This document shows, one piece after another, positions 1-8,004 of a DNA stretch of 64,000 nt (its first letter is position 1; every line of letters begins with the position of its first letter). Position numbers and translations under genes: made by a program. Under the pieces are notes generated by a model, which saw only the letters and a program-made list of their open reading frames with translations, was not told where the DNA came from and ran no database searches. The DNA is from Thermococcus sp. JdF3 (lineage in GTDB: Archaea; Methanobacteriota_B; Thermococci; Thermococcales; Thermococcaceae): assembly GCF_012027495.1 (NCBI RefSeq), contig NZ_SNUK01000002.1, positions 124,001 through 188,000 on the forward strand, written 5' to 3'.

Positions 1-327
1 AAACTCTTGCAAGTAACACGGCCTCGAAGAGGCCACCTAAGAACAACCCAATGAGACGAGGGGTTTACGTTACCACTCCGTCTTGGAGTGGTTGACGCCG
101 TAAGGCGTCCTTTTAGAACCGCCATCAAGCGGTTCAAACCCGTCGGGTGGCCTCTTGGCAATAACCCCAATCAGGTCTTGCCGGTAGGGGTAACGGGCCC
201 GAGACCGGGCCTGCGGGCTGAACCGAAACCGGTGACGGGAGTAGGTGATGGGCCCGCAAACCTCTCCGTCAATGGAGAGGGGTTAATTCGCTGGAACCCT
301 CGCCCCTCACGGCAGGGAGGAGGTCAG
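1..327 (+). mobile_element. Right end of an IS200/IS605-type TnpB element (left part outside the window)
   Basis: The segment ends with a bulged stem, CCCT-C-GCC (297-304) pairing with GGCAGGG (311-317), followed by AGGAGGTCAG. This is the form I know from right ends of TnpB-carrying IS200/IS605 elements, where the stem closes the omegaRNA scaffold. The tnpB gene itself would lie to the left of the window. A possible tnpB 3' end is the open frame 3-95, which stops at TGA 93-95. Another open frame runs 88-336 through the stem-loops, so the true TnpB C-terminus is not certain. No left end or tnpA is visible. The call rests on the terminal motif and dense secondary structure, not on a visible transposase domain. 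Confidence 0.55.
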
Positions 328-350
328 TCGTTGTGATTTATCCTGTGTTG
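20..350 (+). ncRNA. Probable omegaRNA (TnpB guide RNA) scaffold with adjacent guide
   Basis: Perfect stem-loops follow one another: 20-25/29-34, 73-79/85-91, 94-99/104-109 with a GTAA tetraloop, 117-122/129-134, 196-201/206-211 and 261-267/274-280, ending in the bulged stem 297-317. TnpB guide RNAs overlap the 3' end of tnpB and finish with a scaffold stem followed by about 16-20 nt of guide taken from flanking DNA. Here the guide would begin near 328 (TCGTTGTGATTTATCC). The strand follows from the terminal motif. The exact 5' end cannot be set from sequence alone. Confidence 0.5.
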
Positions 351-368
351 TAGTCGTTCACAAAATGA

Positions 369-376
369 TTTAATAC
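369..376 (+). promoter_or_regulatory. TATA box of the ABC-2 exporter operon
   Basis: TTTAATAC lies 43 nt before the ATG at 419. A start of transcription about 25 nt downstream would leave a leader of roughly 20 nt that contains the GGTGA ribosome site at 408-412. Confidence 0.5.
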
Positions 377-418
377 CCCTCAAGAATAGTAAGTGGTAGA
401 AGTAACGGGTGAGTAACA

Positions 419-862
419 ATGGCAATGGGCTCGCTGGTGTCCCTTTTAATAGTGCTAACACCTATTCTAGGGATAGTGGCATTTGTGACCGTAATGATAA
501 AACGCTATTTGGACGAGTATGTACCGCTGAGAGTCACGGTGAGGCACAAACAGGGCAGGACAGAGCTGATTATACAGACAAAGAGGAAAACCGAGCGTAT
601 TGATGTCGCCAGCTTCGTCCCCAAAGCGCACCGGGAGGTGCTCAACCAGAGGATAGATGGACTTGGGTTCCGCGGATACAGGTTGGGGTATTACACCGGT
701 GGCTATGGCGAGGTCGTCTCGTATGCAATATCCGACTCGGGCATACTGATAAAGGACATGGGAGGAAAGAGATTCTATCTGGCCATTAACAACATCCAGG
801 AGGTTATGGATGCCCTGCTGGATGGTACTGTAACTGAAAGGGTCATAGAGGTGAGGAAATAA
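419..862 (+). CDS. Small membrane-anchored protein of unknown function, first gene of ABC-2 operon
   Basis: The 147-residue product has one N-terminal membrane segment (about residues 4-27) followed by a soluble mixed alpha/beta part, so it is probably anchored with the rest in the cytoplasm. I do not recognise the family. The ATG at 419 is preceded by GGTGA at 408-412. The stop overlaps the start of the next gene (TAATG at 860-864), so translation is coupled to the ABC-2 permease. The context suggests an accessory or sensing part of the exporter, which is inference only. Confidence 0.75.
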   Translation: MAMGSLVSLLIVLTPILGIVAFVTVMIKRYLDEYVPLRVTVRHKQGRTELIIQTKRKTERIDVASFVPKAHREVLNQRIDGLGFRGYRLGYYTGGYGEVVSYAISDSGILIKDMGGKRFYLAINNIQEVMDALLDGTVTERVIEVRK

Positions 863-1545
863 TGTCCGCAATGAACCGCGCAGTGACACCGGCTCAAATC
901 CTCGAAGAGCTCAGGTATACCGCAATGCACATTGGGATAAACATTCTTTTGATACCCTTTATGGCGGCCGTTCTTTACTGGATGGCGAGCCTGAATCCCC
1001 TATCAGGTGATGAAGTCGTTGGAAGCCTGAGCATTTCCCTCCCCATACTGGTTTCTCTCTTCTTCAGTGGCACAGTTTCCAGGGAGAGGCTCCTCGGCAT
1101 CCATGAGATGCTCCTCACTCTTCCGCTTGATCCGGTTCAGCTCGTCTTCGTTAGAACTCTCGGAGGTTTTATCATAGGAATTACGGGGATAACCTTGGGA
1201 AGTGCTGCAGGGTGGGCACTCGCCGAACACCTTGGCAATCCCCTTTCTCCGGCAAATATATTCAGTGGAGTTTTAATCTCGGCCCCTCTCCTCTTCAGCT
1301 TCACCTTTCTGGTAATCCTGATAACATTCCTGTTCCACTCGACACGTCTCGACGTCGCAAAGGGAGTCATTGCCTTTGTGGCGTTCTTTGCACCCCTCTA
1401 CATCCCCAAGTATCTGGGAGCGGGACTCTCAATACCGATGGCATTCGCTATTTCCCTGCTTCTCTCCACAGGAGCCATCGCCCTCTCCTTTTTAATGATA
1501 AAATCTCTTGGCATGCGGCTTGGGGAGGAAATGGTGCTCATCTGA
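862..1545 (+). CDS. ABC-2 type transporter permease
   Basis: The 227-residue protein is almost entirely hydrophobic with about six membrane helices, the layout of ABC-2 permeases. A short hydrophilic stretch after the second helix (GTVSRERLLG, then EMLLTLPL near residue 75) resembles the cytoplasmic coupling segment of ABC-2 proteins (ER-x-GT-E type). It overlaps the preceding gene by one base. The second permease (1651-2331) is a divergent paralogue with the same segment, so the exporter may be a heterodimer driven by the ATPase at 2355-3248. The substrate is unknown. Confidence 0.75.
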   Translation: MSAMNRAVTPAQILEELRYTAMHIGINILLIPFMAAVLYWMASLNPLSGDEVVGSLSISLPILVSLFFSGTVSRERLLGIHEMLLTLPLDPVQLVFVRTLGGFIIGITGITLGSAAGWALAEHLGNPLSPANIFSGVLISAPLLFSFTFLVILITFLFHSTRLDVAKGVIAFVAFFAPLYIPKYLGAGLSIPMAFAISLLLSTGAIALSFLMIKSLGMRLGEEMVLI

Positions 1546-1557
1546 GGTGACGAAAAA

Positions 1558-1565
1558 TATAAATA
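1558..1565 (+). promoter_or_regulatory. TATA-like box before the second permease gene
   Basis: TATAAATA within an A-rich stretch sits in the gap after the first permease gene. It could give an internal promoter for the second permease and the ATPase. The leader up to the ATG at 1651 would be about 60 nt. Confidence 0.4.
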
Positions 1566-1650
1566 TCTCTCGTGACCATTTGGCATGGTAACTATGTGGG
1601 TAGATATATTCCACAATCAACTTACTTCAAAGATGGTTGAAGGTGAGAAA

Positions 1651-2331
1651 ATGAGCTATGGACCGCTTATATCAACATTGCTGGAAGAGACTAAGTATAC
1701 CATAAAGGAACTGGGACTCCTCGGATTGAATGCCTTAGCAAACGTGATTATAATTTATACTGTAATCCTTCTGCTTAATCCAGGACTTGAGAGTGGATTG
1801 ATCCTTGGAATGCTGGCCGTAGCATTCTCCATTTCCGTCGGCATCATCGTGACCTCACCCGTATCCTGGGCCAAGACATTGGGCATGTTGGAGATACTGC
1901 TATCCGTTTCTCTATCTCCTCAGAGACTTCTCATATTAAAGGCTACAAGTGCCGCCTTGTACGGGTTTATCCTCATCGGCGGCGGGCTTGTGATTGGGAA
2001 TATCATCCTAGCACTCATCGGAATAACAATCCCCGCATCCTCTGTGTTCATAACCCTACTGGCATCTACGCCTCTGCTTTTCGCATTCAGCCTGCTGTTC
2101 ACACTGCTGGCAGTTCTCATTGATCAAAAACATCTCGATTCATTAAAAGTTCCCGTGTTTATGATATCCTACCTCGCACCTCTGTATCTTGCGGGATACC
2201 TTGAAGCTGGCATTTACATCTCAAGTGTGCTACTCGTTGCACTTCCAGTTGTGTTTCTTGTGCTGACAACCTACTTTGCCGTGGTCAGATACTATGGAGA
2301 AAACTTTTCGGAAGCTGTAATCATGGTGTAA
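1651..2331 (+). CDS. ABC-2 type transporter permease (second subunit)
   Basis: The product of about 226 residues has six predicted membrane helices and the same arrangement as the permease at 862-1545, including a cytoplasmic segment (SPVSWAKTLGMLEILLS) around residues 65-82. The frame is open from 1585, but the ATG at 1651 has AGGTGAG at 1641-1647 and is the better start; the upstream ATGs at 1585 and 1594 have no ribosome site. It is followed after 23 nt by the ATPase gene. The two permeases probably pair in one exporter. Confidence 0.75.
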   Translation: MSYGPLISTLLEETKYTIKELGLLGLNALANVIIIYTVILLLNPGLESGLILGMLAVAFSISVGIIVTSPVSWAKTLGMLEILLSVSLSPQRLLILKATSAALYGFILIGGGLVIGNIILALIGITIPASSVFITLLASTPLLFAFSLLFTLLAVLIDQKHLDSLKVPVFMISYLAPLYLAGYLEAGIYISSVLLVALPVVFLVLTTYFAVVRYYGENFSEAVIMV

Positions 2332-2354
2332 TCATCAGACACGAGGTGACCATC

Positions 2355-3248
2355 ATGATAGAGCTTGAGAATGTTAGGAAGGGCATAAATGGAAAGGAGG
2401 TTCTTCGGGGGATAACCATCACCGTAAGGCCCGGTGAAATTCACGCATATCTCGGCCACAATGGGGCGGGTAAAACCACCACTTTCCGCATCACCCTCGG
2501 CCTTTTCGTCCCGGACTCCGGGAGAGTGGAAGTTCTTGGTCTTAACCCGCTCAAAAACCCAGAAGTGAGGGCAGGGATTGGCTATCTTCCGGAGTACGAC
2601 CTCCTGTATCCGAACCTGTCGGTGTGGGACAACCTCAAGCGCCACGCTTTGCTGAAGGGGGTTTACGACGAGAAGGAACTGCGAGAACTTCTGGAGTTCT
2701 TCGAGATTGAGGAGTACGCCAAAAAGAAGGTCTCGGCCCTCTCAAGCGGAACCCAACGAAGGGTTGCAATGGCCAGAGCGTTCCTTGGAAACCCTGAAGT
2801 CCTCATCCTCGACGAGCCCACCAGAGGCCTCGACCCGGAATGGCGCCTGAAATTCAAGCGATTTTTGGAAGGATATGTGAAAGAGAGGAACGCCGCGGTC
2901 CTATTCTCCACCCACATACTGAGCGACGTTGATGAGCTATGTGAGAAGATTACGGTTATCAAAGAGGGCAGAATACTGTTCTCCGGAAGTCTGGAGGAGT
3001 TCAAGCGCAGTTTCCCCACTGGAACTTCAATTTCCCTGAAGGTGAAGAACATCAAGATGGCCACCAACGTGCTTAAGGAAAAGGGATACTCTCCAAAAAT
3101 CATTAAAGAGTACATCCTGCTGGAAAATGTCGAGCCGTGGGATATCAACACGCTCCTCGTGAGCAAGGGCATAACCGTTGAAGAGATAAAACGAAACGAA
3201 CCCACATTGGAAGAGCTCTACTCGATGCTCCACAGGAAAAACGAATAA
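2355..3248 (+). CDS. ABC transporter ATP-binding protein
   Basis: This 297-residue cytoplasmic ATPase powers the two ABC-2 permeases encoded just upstream. Visible motifs are Walker A GHNGAGKT (about 34-41), the signature LSSGTQ (about 129-134), Walker B VLILDEP (about 149-155) and the switch His in STHILS (about 186). The C-terminal 80 residues form the extra domain seen in drug- or antibiotic-type ABC-2 ATPases. The start is the ATG at 2355, behind GAGGTGA at 2343-2349, rather than the GTG at 2346 that lies inside that ribosome site. The gene ends convergent with the copper ATPase. Confidence 0.9.
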   Translation: MIELENVRKGINGKEVLRGITITVRPGEIHAYLGHNGAGKTTTFRITLGLFVPDSGRVEVLGLNPLKNPEVRAGIGYLPEYDLLYPNLSVWDNLKRHALLKGVYDEKELRELLEFFEIEEYAKKKVSALSSGTQRRVAMARAFLGNPEVLILDEPTRGLDPEWRLKFKRFLEGYVKERNAAVLFSTHILSDVDELCEKITVIKEGRILFSGSLEEFKRSFPTGTSISLKVKNIKMATNVLKEKGYSPKIIKEYILLENVEPWDINTLLVSKGITVEEIKRNEPTLEELYSMLHRKNE

Positions 3249-3268
3249 AATGCAAGAGCAGGGAGCAC

Positions 3269-5401
3269 TCAGGCCTTCAAAAACCTCGCGTTGATGGCAA
3301 CTATCACCGTGCTCAGGCTCATGAGCAGGGCACCGAGGGCGGGGCTGAGCAGGATTCCGTAGCCGTAGAGAACGCCCGCCGCCAGGGGAATCGTGAAGGT
3401 GTTATAGCCAGTCGCCCAGGCTAGGTTCTGCACCATCTTTCTGTAGGTGGCTCTAGCAAGGTGTACAGCAGTTATGACGTCTCCAGGGTCGTTCTTGACG
3501 AGGATTATGTCTGCGCTCTCTATTGCCACGTCCGTTCCAGCTCCGATGGCTATCCCAACATCGGCCTGAATCAAAGCCGGAGCGTCGTTTATGCCGTCGC
3601 CAACCATTGCAACGACGAACCCCTGTTTCTGGAGTTCCTGTATCTTTTCAGACTTCTGATGGGGCAGAACTTCGGCGAAGAAGCCATCCAGACCGAGCTC
3701 TTCGGCAACCCATTTGGCAACTTTGGCGTTGTCTCCGGTGAGCATGTAGGCCTTTATCCCCATCTCGTGGAGTTTTTCCACGGCTTCCCTCGATTCCGGC
3801 CTTATCTTATCTGCCAAAGCCAGAGCACCCACGAGCTTTCCATCGATGACCAGGAACACCACCGTCTTGCCCTGCTCTAAGACCTCCTTAACGCGCTCGT
3901 CCTCTCTCCACAGCCCGTTCTCCTTCAGGAAGCCGGGGCTTACGACGAGAATTTCCTTACCGTTTATAACGCCCTGAACGCCCTTACCGGGCAGGACCTT
4001 GGATTCGCTTACATCATAGACTTCAAGCCCGAGCTCTTTGGCCTTTTCCACTATTCCCCGGGCTATCGGGTGGCTGGAGTGAGCTTCGAGGGCGGCGGCG
4101 TACTTCAGAATCTCCTCCTCGCTCAGTTCGTCCAGCGGGATTACCTCAGTAACCTCAAACTTACCCTCGGTCAGCGTTCCCGTCTTGTCGAAGACAACGA
4201 CCTGCACGTCTTTGGCTCTCTCAAAGGCTTCCCTGTTCCTGATGAGTATGCCCTTCTTGGCCGAAATTGATGTCGAGACCGAAACTACCAGCGGGACTGC
4301 CAGGCCAAGAGCGTGGGGACACGTTATGACCATGACGGTTACCATTCTCTCAAGGGCAAAGACGAAGGGCTTGCCGAGGTAGAGCCACGCCCCGAGCGTT
4401 ACCGTTCCGGCCGTTATGGCTATGAGCGTGAGGTAGAAGGCCGCCCTGTTCGCCAGATCCTGCGTTCTTGAACGCGTTTCCTGCGCCTGTCTGACGAGCT
4501 CAACGACCTGCATGAGGTAGGTGTCCTTTCCAGTCTTCTCTATCCTGACCTTTATTGCTCCCTCAAGGTTTATCGAACCGCCGATGACGGCCTCGCCGGG
4601 CTTCTTGTAAACGGGCTTCGATTCGCCGGTGAGCATCGCCTCGTTGACGCTCGTTTCACCCTCGACTATGACGCCATCGGAGGGCACCTTTTCGCCGGGC
4701 TTGACTAAAACTATGTCGCCCTTTTTCAGCCCGCTCACAGGGACGTCCTTTATCCCATCAGGCGTTACCAGGTGGGCATCGGTGGGCATGAGCTTTATGA
4801 GTTCCTCAAGGGCCCGCGATGCTCCAAGGACGGAGCGCATCTCTATGTAGTGCCCTATAAGCATGATGTCGATAAGCGTCGCGAGTTCCCAGTAGAAGGT
4901 TTTCCCAGAGATGCCGAAGGTGACGGCGGCGCTGTAGAAGAAGGCAACCGTGATTGCCAGAGCTATGAGCGTCATCATTCCCGGGAGTCTCTTCCTCAGC
5001 TCGTCAGCCATGCCCTTGAGGAAGGGCCAGCCGCCGTAGAAGTACACCACCGCCGAGAGCGCAAACAGGACGTAGTGGTCGCCCGGAAAAGTCAGCTCAA
5101 AGCCGAAGAAGTTCTGTATCAGCGGGGACAGAATCAGAATCGGAACCGTCAGTATTGCGGAGACTATAAAACGTCTCTTAAAGTCCTGCATCATCATCTC
5201 ATGGTGCTTTGCATGAGAATGCCCCCCATGTTTCTCATGTTCGCTGTGTTCTTTATGAACGCGGCCATCATCTCCAGCAACTCTGTGTTCTTTATGTCTA
5301 TCTCCATGAATGTGTTCCCCATGTCCTGCTCCATTCATCCCAGAGATCTCTTTCATCTTATCCTGCACGTGCTCCCCGTGCACCTCATCATTTTCTTTCA
5401 T
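3269..5401 (-). CDS. CopB-type copper-transporting P-type ATPase
   Basis: This P1B-type ATPase of about 710 residues exports copper (probably Cu(II) or Cu(I)/Ag) across the membrane. Diagnostic residues are the intramembrane CPH (about 361-363), the phosphorylated Asp in DKTGT (about 405), the actuator TGES (about 258-261) and the GDGIND hinge. The N-terminus has no HMA domain but a His-rich tail (HGEH, HKEH, HSHAKHH) in residues 8-67, typical of the CopB branch. The ATG at 5401 is chosen because GGTG lies 6 nt upstream; in-frame ATGs at 5413 and 5422 and a TTG at 5458 are alternatives, the TTG lying within a TATA-like AT stretch. Confidence 0.9.
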   Translation of the reverse strand: MKENDEVHGEHVQDKMKEISGMNGAGHGEHIHGDRHKEHRVAGDDGRVHKEHSEHEKHGGHSHAKHHEMMMQDFKRRFIVSAILTVPILILSPLIQNFFGFELTFPGDHYVLFALSAVVYFYGGWPFLKGMADELRKRLPGMMTLIALAITVAFFYSAAVTFGISGKTFYWELATLIDIMLIGHYIEMRSVLGASRALEELIKLMPTDAHLVTPDGIKDVPVSGLKKGDIVLVKPGEKVPSDGVIVEGETSVNEAMLTGESKPVYKKPGEAVIGGSINLEGAIKVRIEKTGKDTYLMQVVELVRQAQETRSRTQDLANRAAFYLTLIAITAGTVTLGAWLYLGKPFVFALERMVTVMVITCPHALGLAVPLVVSVSTSISAKKGILIRNREAFERAKDVQVVVFDKTGTLTEGKFEVTEVIPLDELSEEEILKYAAALEAHSSHPIARGIVEKAKELGLEVYDVSESKVLPGKGVQGVINGKEILVVSPGFLKENGLWREDERVKEVLEQGKTVVFLVIDGKLVGALALADKIRPESREAVEKLHEMGIKAYMLTGDNAKVAKWVAEELGLDGFFAEVLPHQKSEKIQELQKQGFVVAMVGDGINDAPALIQADVGIAIGAGTDVAIESADIILVKNDPGDVITAVHLARATYRKMVQNLAWATGYNTFTIPLAAGVLYGYGILLSPALGALLMSLSTVIVAINARFLKA

Positions 5402-5511
5402 ATTCAACACCATATACAGCATCTCTTCGGGGCAAGTATTTAACCATTTTTTATTCAAAATTGAAAGGCCGCGAAGATCGAACCATGACTAAAAGAAAAA
5501 GGGATTCGGAA

Positions 5512-6078
5512 TCATTCCTTCATCATGTCCTCGATTTCGCGGAGCCTCTTTCCAGGTTCGAGCTCCCTCTCCGCCGATGAGGCCATCAGCCCTTCGGCCA
5601 TCTCTACGGTTTCAATGTCGAACTCGCCCGTTAGGATGCTCTCGCTGGTCAGGTCTATCATGGTGTTCAGAGCTTCCTCCAGGTTCTCAACCTTGCCCAT
5701 CGCCTTCTCGAACTCGACCTGCATCTTCGCCACGTCCTCCGCTCCGGGACCTTCCGCAATGCTCCTGACAACGTCCTTGCTGAACTGGATGAAGTCCGCG
5801 GAAACCTTGACGAGCTCCCTCTGAATCTCGGCCTCCTCCATGAGAAGGAGCAGGCGCTTCGCCTGCTTTATCCTCTCCTCAAGGGAGAGGTACTTCATGG
5901 CACTCCTCTTGAGGAGCGCTTCATCGCCGAGCTTCGCCGCTTCCTTCCCCTGAAGGAAGATTTTACGCTTCAAGTTTTCGAGATTGGTAATGTAGTGCTT
6001 CAGCGCCATCTTCGCCTTCCTCATGCGTATCTTCCGCTCTATCTCCTTCTCCTCCTTCGACTTCCACAGCTTAACCAT
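5512..6078 (-). CDS. ESCRT-III/Snf7-like coiled-coil protein
   Basis: The 188-residue protein is nearly all helical. A strongly basic N-terminus (KSKEEKEIERKIRMRKAK) is followed by a long helix pair (about 25-95) and further helices with acidic character toward the C-terminus, the plan and size of Snf7/CdvB proteins. Segments such as DFIQFSKDVVRSI and FEKAMGKVENLEEALN resemble the middle Snf7 helices. It is the last gene of the kinase-ATPase-phosphatase operon, with GGGAGGTG before the ATG at 6078. In ESCRT systems such proteins polymerise on membranes and are removed by Vps4. The family call comes from my reading of pattern and context and needs a profile search. Confidence 0.6.
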   Translation of the reverse strand: MVKLWKSKEEKEIERKIRMRKAKMALKHYITNLENLKRKIFLQGKEAAKLGDEALLKRSAMKYLSLEERIKQAKRLLLLMEEAEIQRELVKVSADFIQFSKDVVRSIAEGPGAEDVAKMQVEFEKAMGKVENLEEALNTMIDLTSESILTGEFDIETVEMAEGLMASSAERELEPGKRLREIEDMMKE

Positions 6079-6083
6079 GATCG

Positions 6084-6824
6084 TCACACCTCCCTAAACA
6101 CAACAACGGTTACGTTGTCCTCGGTAACCTTCAAAGCTTCCCCAATCAGCGCCTCCACGGTCGCTTTGGGGCTGGATTCCAGGGTGAGCTTTTCTATAGT
6201 CCCGTCATCCAGGTAATCATGAAGCCCGTCTGAGCTGAGAATCAGAACGTCCCCCGTTCTCATTTCCCACACGTAGGTGTCGACCTCAGGGTCAACGCCG
6301 AGGGCCTTTGTAACAACGTGCCTCATGGGGTGCCTTTTAACTTCCTCCTCGCCGATGACTCCCCTCTCAAGAAGCCCCTGAACCACCGAATGATCCCTCG
6401 TCCTTGCAATGATCTTTCCGTCCCGCACCAGGTAAGCCCTGCTGTCGCCGGTGTTCGCTATCAAAGCTTTTCCGTTCCTTACAAAGGTACTCACAAGGGT
6501 AGTCCCCATTCTTCCAGGGGCTTTTGAGGCATCCAGTATTCTGCGGTGGGCAGTCTCGTAGGCCATCAGGAGAAGCCTTTCAACGTCCGTCTCGCCCAGT
6601 TCTTGGCGGTAGTTCTCCTCAAAGACCTCGCTTAAGGTTTCAACCGCGGTTCGCGCCGCAAGCTCGCCTGCACTGTGCCCGCCCAGCCCATCGGCAACCG
6701 CGAGAAGGTAACCGTCCCCGAGGGGCAGGACGAGGAATGCATCCTCGTTTTTTTCCCTGCCCCCCGGATGGGAAATTCCCCAGACCCTGCCTTCAACACC
6801 ACAGGAGATGCCTCCCCCGCTCAT
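6084..6824 (-). CDS. PP2C-family protein Ser/Thr phosphatase
   Basis: This 246-residue metal-dependent phosphatase shows the PP2C motifs in order: REKNEDAF, VADGLGGHSAGE (metal-binding Asp and Gly), GTTLV, ANTGDSRAYLV, RDHSVV, SSDGLHDYL and DNVTVV. No membrane segment is visible. The ATG at 6824 overlaps the stop of the AAA ATPase gene (ATGA), and the gene runs directly into the Snf7-like gene, so the three proteins should be made together. It is the obvious counterpart of the kinase encoded two genes upstream and probably dephosphorylates the same targets. An in-frame start at 6845 would overlap the ATPase gene further and has a weaker ribosome site. Confidence 0.92.
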   Translation of the reverse strand: MSGGGISCGVEGRVWGISHPGGREKNEDAFLVLPLGDGYLLAVADGLGGHSAGELAARTAVETLSEVFEENYRQELGETDVERLLLMAYETAHRRILDASKAPGRMGTTLVSTFVRNGKALIANTGDSRAYLVRDGKIIARTRDHSVVQGLLERGVIGEEEVKRHPMRHVVTKALGVDPEVDTYVWEMRTGDVLILSSDGLHDYLDDGTIEKLTLESSPKATVEALIGEALKVTEDNVTVVVFREV

Positions 6825-8002
6825 CCGCCGAACTCCTCCGCCCATTTTTCGTAGCGCTCGATGTCTTTCTTTGTCAGAGGGCTCTTTATCTTCCTGAAAG
6901 CCTCCTCGAAGTCCCTCATCCCAAGCGGCCTGGTTCTGAGGGAGCGCTTCCTCAGCTCCTCAAGCGGAAGGCTGGCCAGCTTGTGGAGATCCCTGTTTTC
7001 CTCGCGTATCATGTTCCACACGGCCTCCTGGCAGAGGTTCCTGATGTCCCTGCCAGAGTACAGTCGCCTCACGCTCTCCTCCGCTATCGCGTCGAGGTCG
7101 AGCCTTGATATGTCCAGGCCTTTGGTGTGGATTCTTATGATGGACTTGGTCGCCTCTTTATCGGGAAGGGGGACGTAAATCCTCTTGGGGAAGCGCGAAA
7201 GGATGGCTTCGTCCAGATCCCAGGGAGTGTTGGTCGCCGCCAGCGTGAGAACGAGCTTATCACTCTCCCCTTCGTGAAAGCCCTCAAGCTCGGTGAGAAG
7301 CGTTGAGAGCATCCTCCGGGTAGCTTCGCTCGTATCGTTGGAGCGCCTCGTGGTGAGCGCGTCTATCTCATCAAGGAAAACTATGCTTGGTGCCTTTTCT
7401 CTCGCAACCTCATAAAGGGCCGAGATAATCTTGCTTGACTCTCCAAAGTACTTGCTCAGCACGCTCGAAGCCTTGACGTTGAAGAAGGCCGCGTTTAGGC
7501 TCCCAGCCGCAGCTGAAGCTAACAGGGTCTTTCCGGTTCCCGGAGGCCCGAAGAGCAGGATTCCCTTCCACGGCTGAACAGCGGCGGGCTTTCTCAGGGC
7601 AGATATAACCACGGTCTCCATCACGAGCATCTTAACGTTGCTGAGACCGCCGATATCGTCCCAGGTGATGGTTGATTTTGCCATGAGGCCGAGCACGTAC
7701 TCCCTGAACTGGTCATCTTCATCTTCCTCAGGCCGGGCTTTCCTGCCTTCAGCGCTCACCACCGCCTTTCTGCCGTATTCGCCCCGCTCTATCTGCCCGG
7801 CCACCTCCTCCCACTTTCTCGCCTTCCTGAGGTACAGCTCCCCGTTGTAGGGAACGTGACGGGCAAGCTCCCTCAGGAGTGAGGCACATCTCAGGGCGCT
7901 CCTCCTCGCCGTTTCCATATCCTCCGCGGAAACTGCTTTTTCGAACTGCTTCTTTGTCCGCTCAAACTCGCTCAGCAGGGGACCCGACAGGTCAACCGGC
8001 AT
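6821..8002 (-). CDS. Vps4-like AAA ATPase with MIT-like N-terminal domain
   Basis: The 393-residue protein has a three-helix N-terminal part (about 8-75) shaped like an MIT domain, an acidic linker, and one AAA module. Visible are ITWDDIGGL (about 112-120), Walker A GPPGTGKT (152-159), Walker B IVFLDEID (207-214), sensor 1 AATN (255-258), and SRFPKRIYVPLPD (269-281). The last element, followed by a C-terminal helix ending KKDIERYEKWAEEFG, is typical of the Vps4/katanin clade rather than of proteasomal or Cdc48 ATPases. The start at ATG 8002 lies 6 nt behind GGGGAGGTG; the frame is open to a GTG at 8008. It lies between kinase and phosphatase genes and beside Snf7-like genes, which supports an ESCRT-disassembly role. 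Confidence 0.85.
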   Translation of the reverse strand: MPVDLSGPLLSEFERTKKQFEKAVSAEDMETARRSALRCASLLRELARHVPYNGELYLRKARKWEEVAGQIERGEYGRKAVVSAEGRKARPEEDEDDQFREYVLGLMAKSTITWDDIGGLSNVKMLVMETVVISALRKPAAVQPWKGILLFGPPGTGKTLLASAAAGSLNAAFFNVKASSVLSKYFGESSKIISALYEVAREKAPSIVFLDEIDALTTRRSNDTSEATRRMLSTLLTELEGFHEGESDKLVLTLAATNTPWDLDEAILSRFPKRIYVPLPDKEATKSIIRIHTKGLDISRLDLDAIAEESVRRLYSGRDIRNLCQEAVWNMIREENRDLHKLASLPLEELRKRSLRTRPLGMRDFEEAFRKIKSPLTKKDIERYEKWAEEFGG

Positions 8003-8004
8003 TC

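Noticed and set aside
88-336. Open frame of 82 codons starting GTG at 88
   Set aside because: It runs through the stem-loops of the omegaRNA-like region and ends past the scaffold stem. Its residues follow the structure, with no domain seen. It may be a TnpB C-terminal extension but is not supported as a separate gene.
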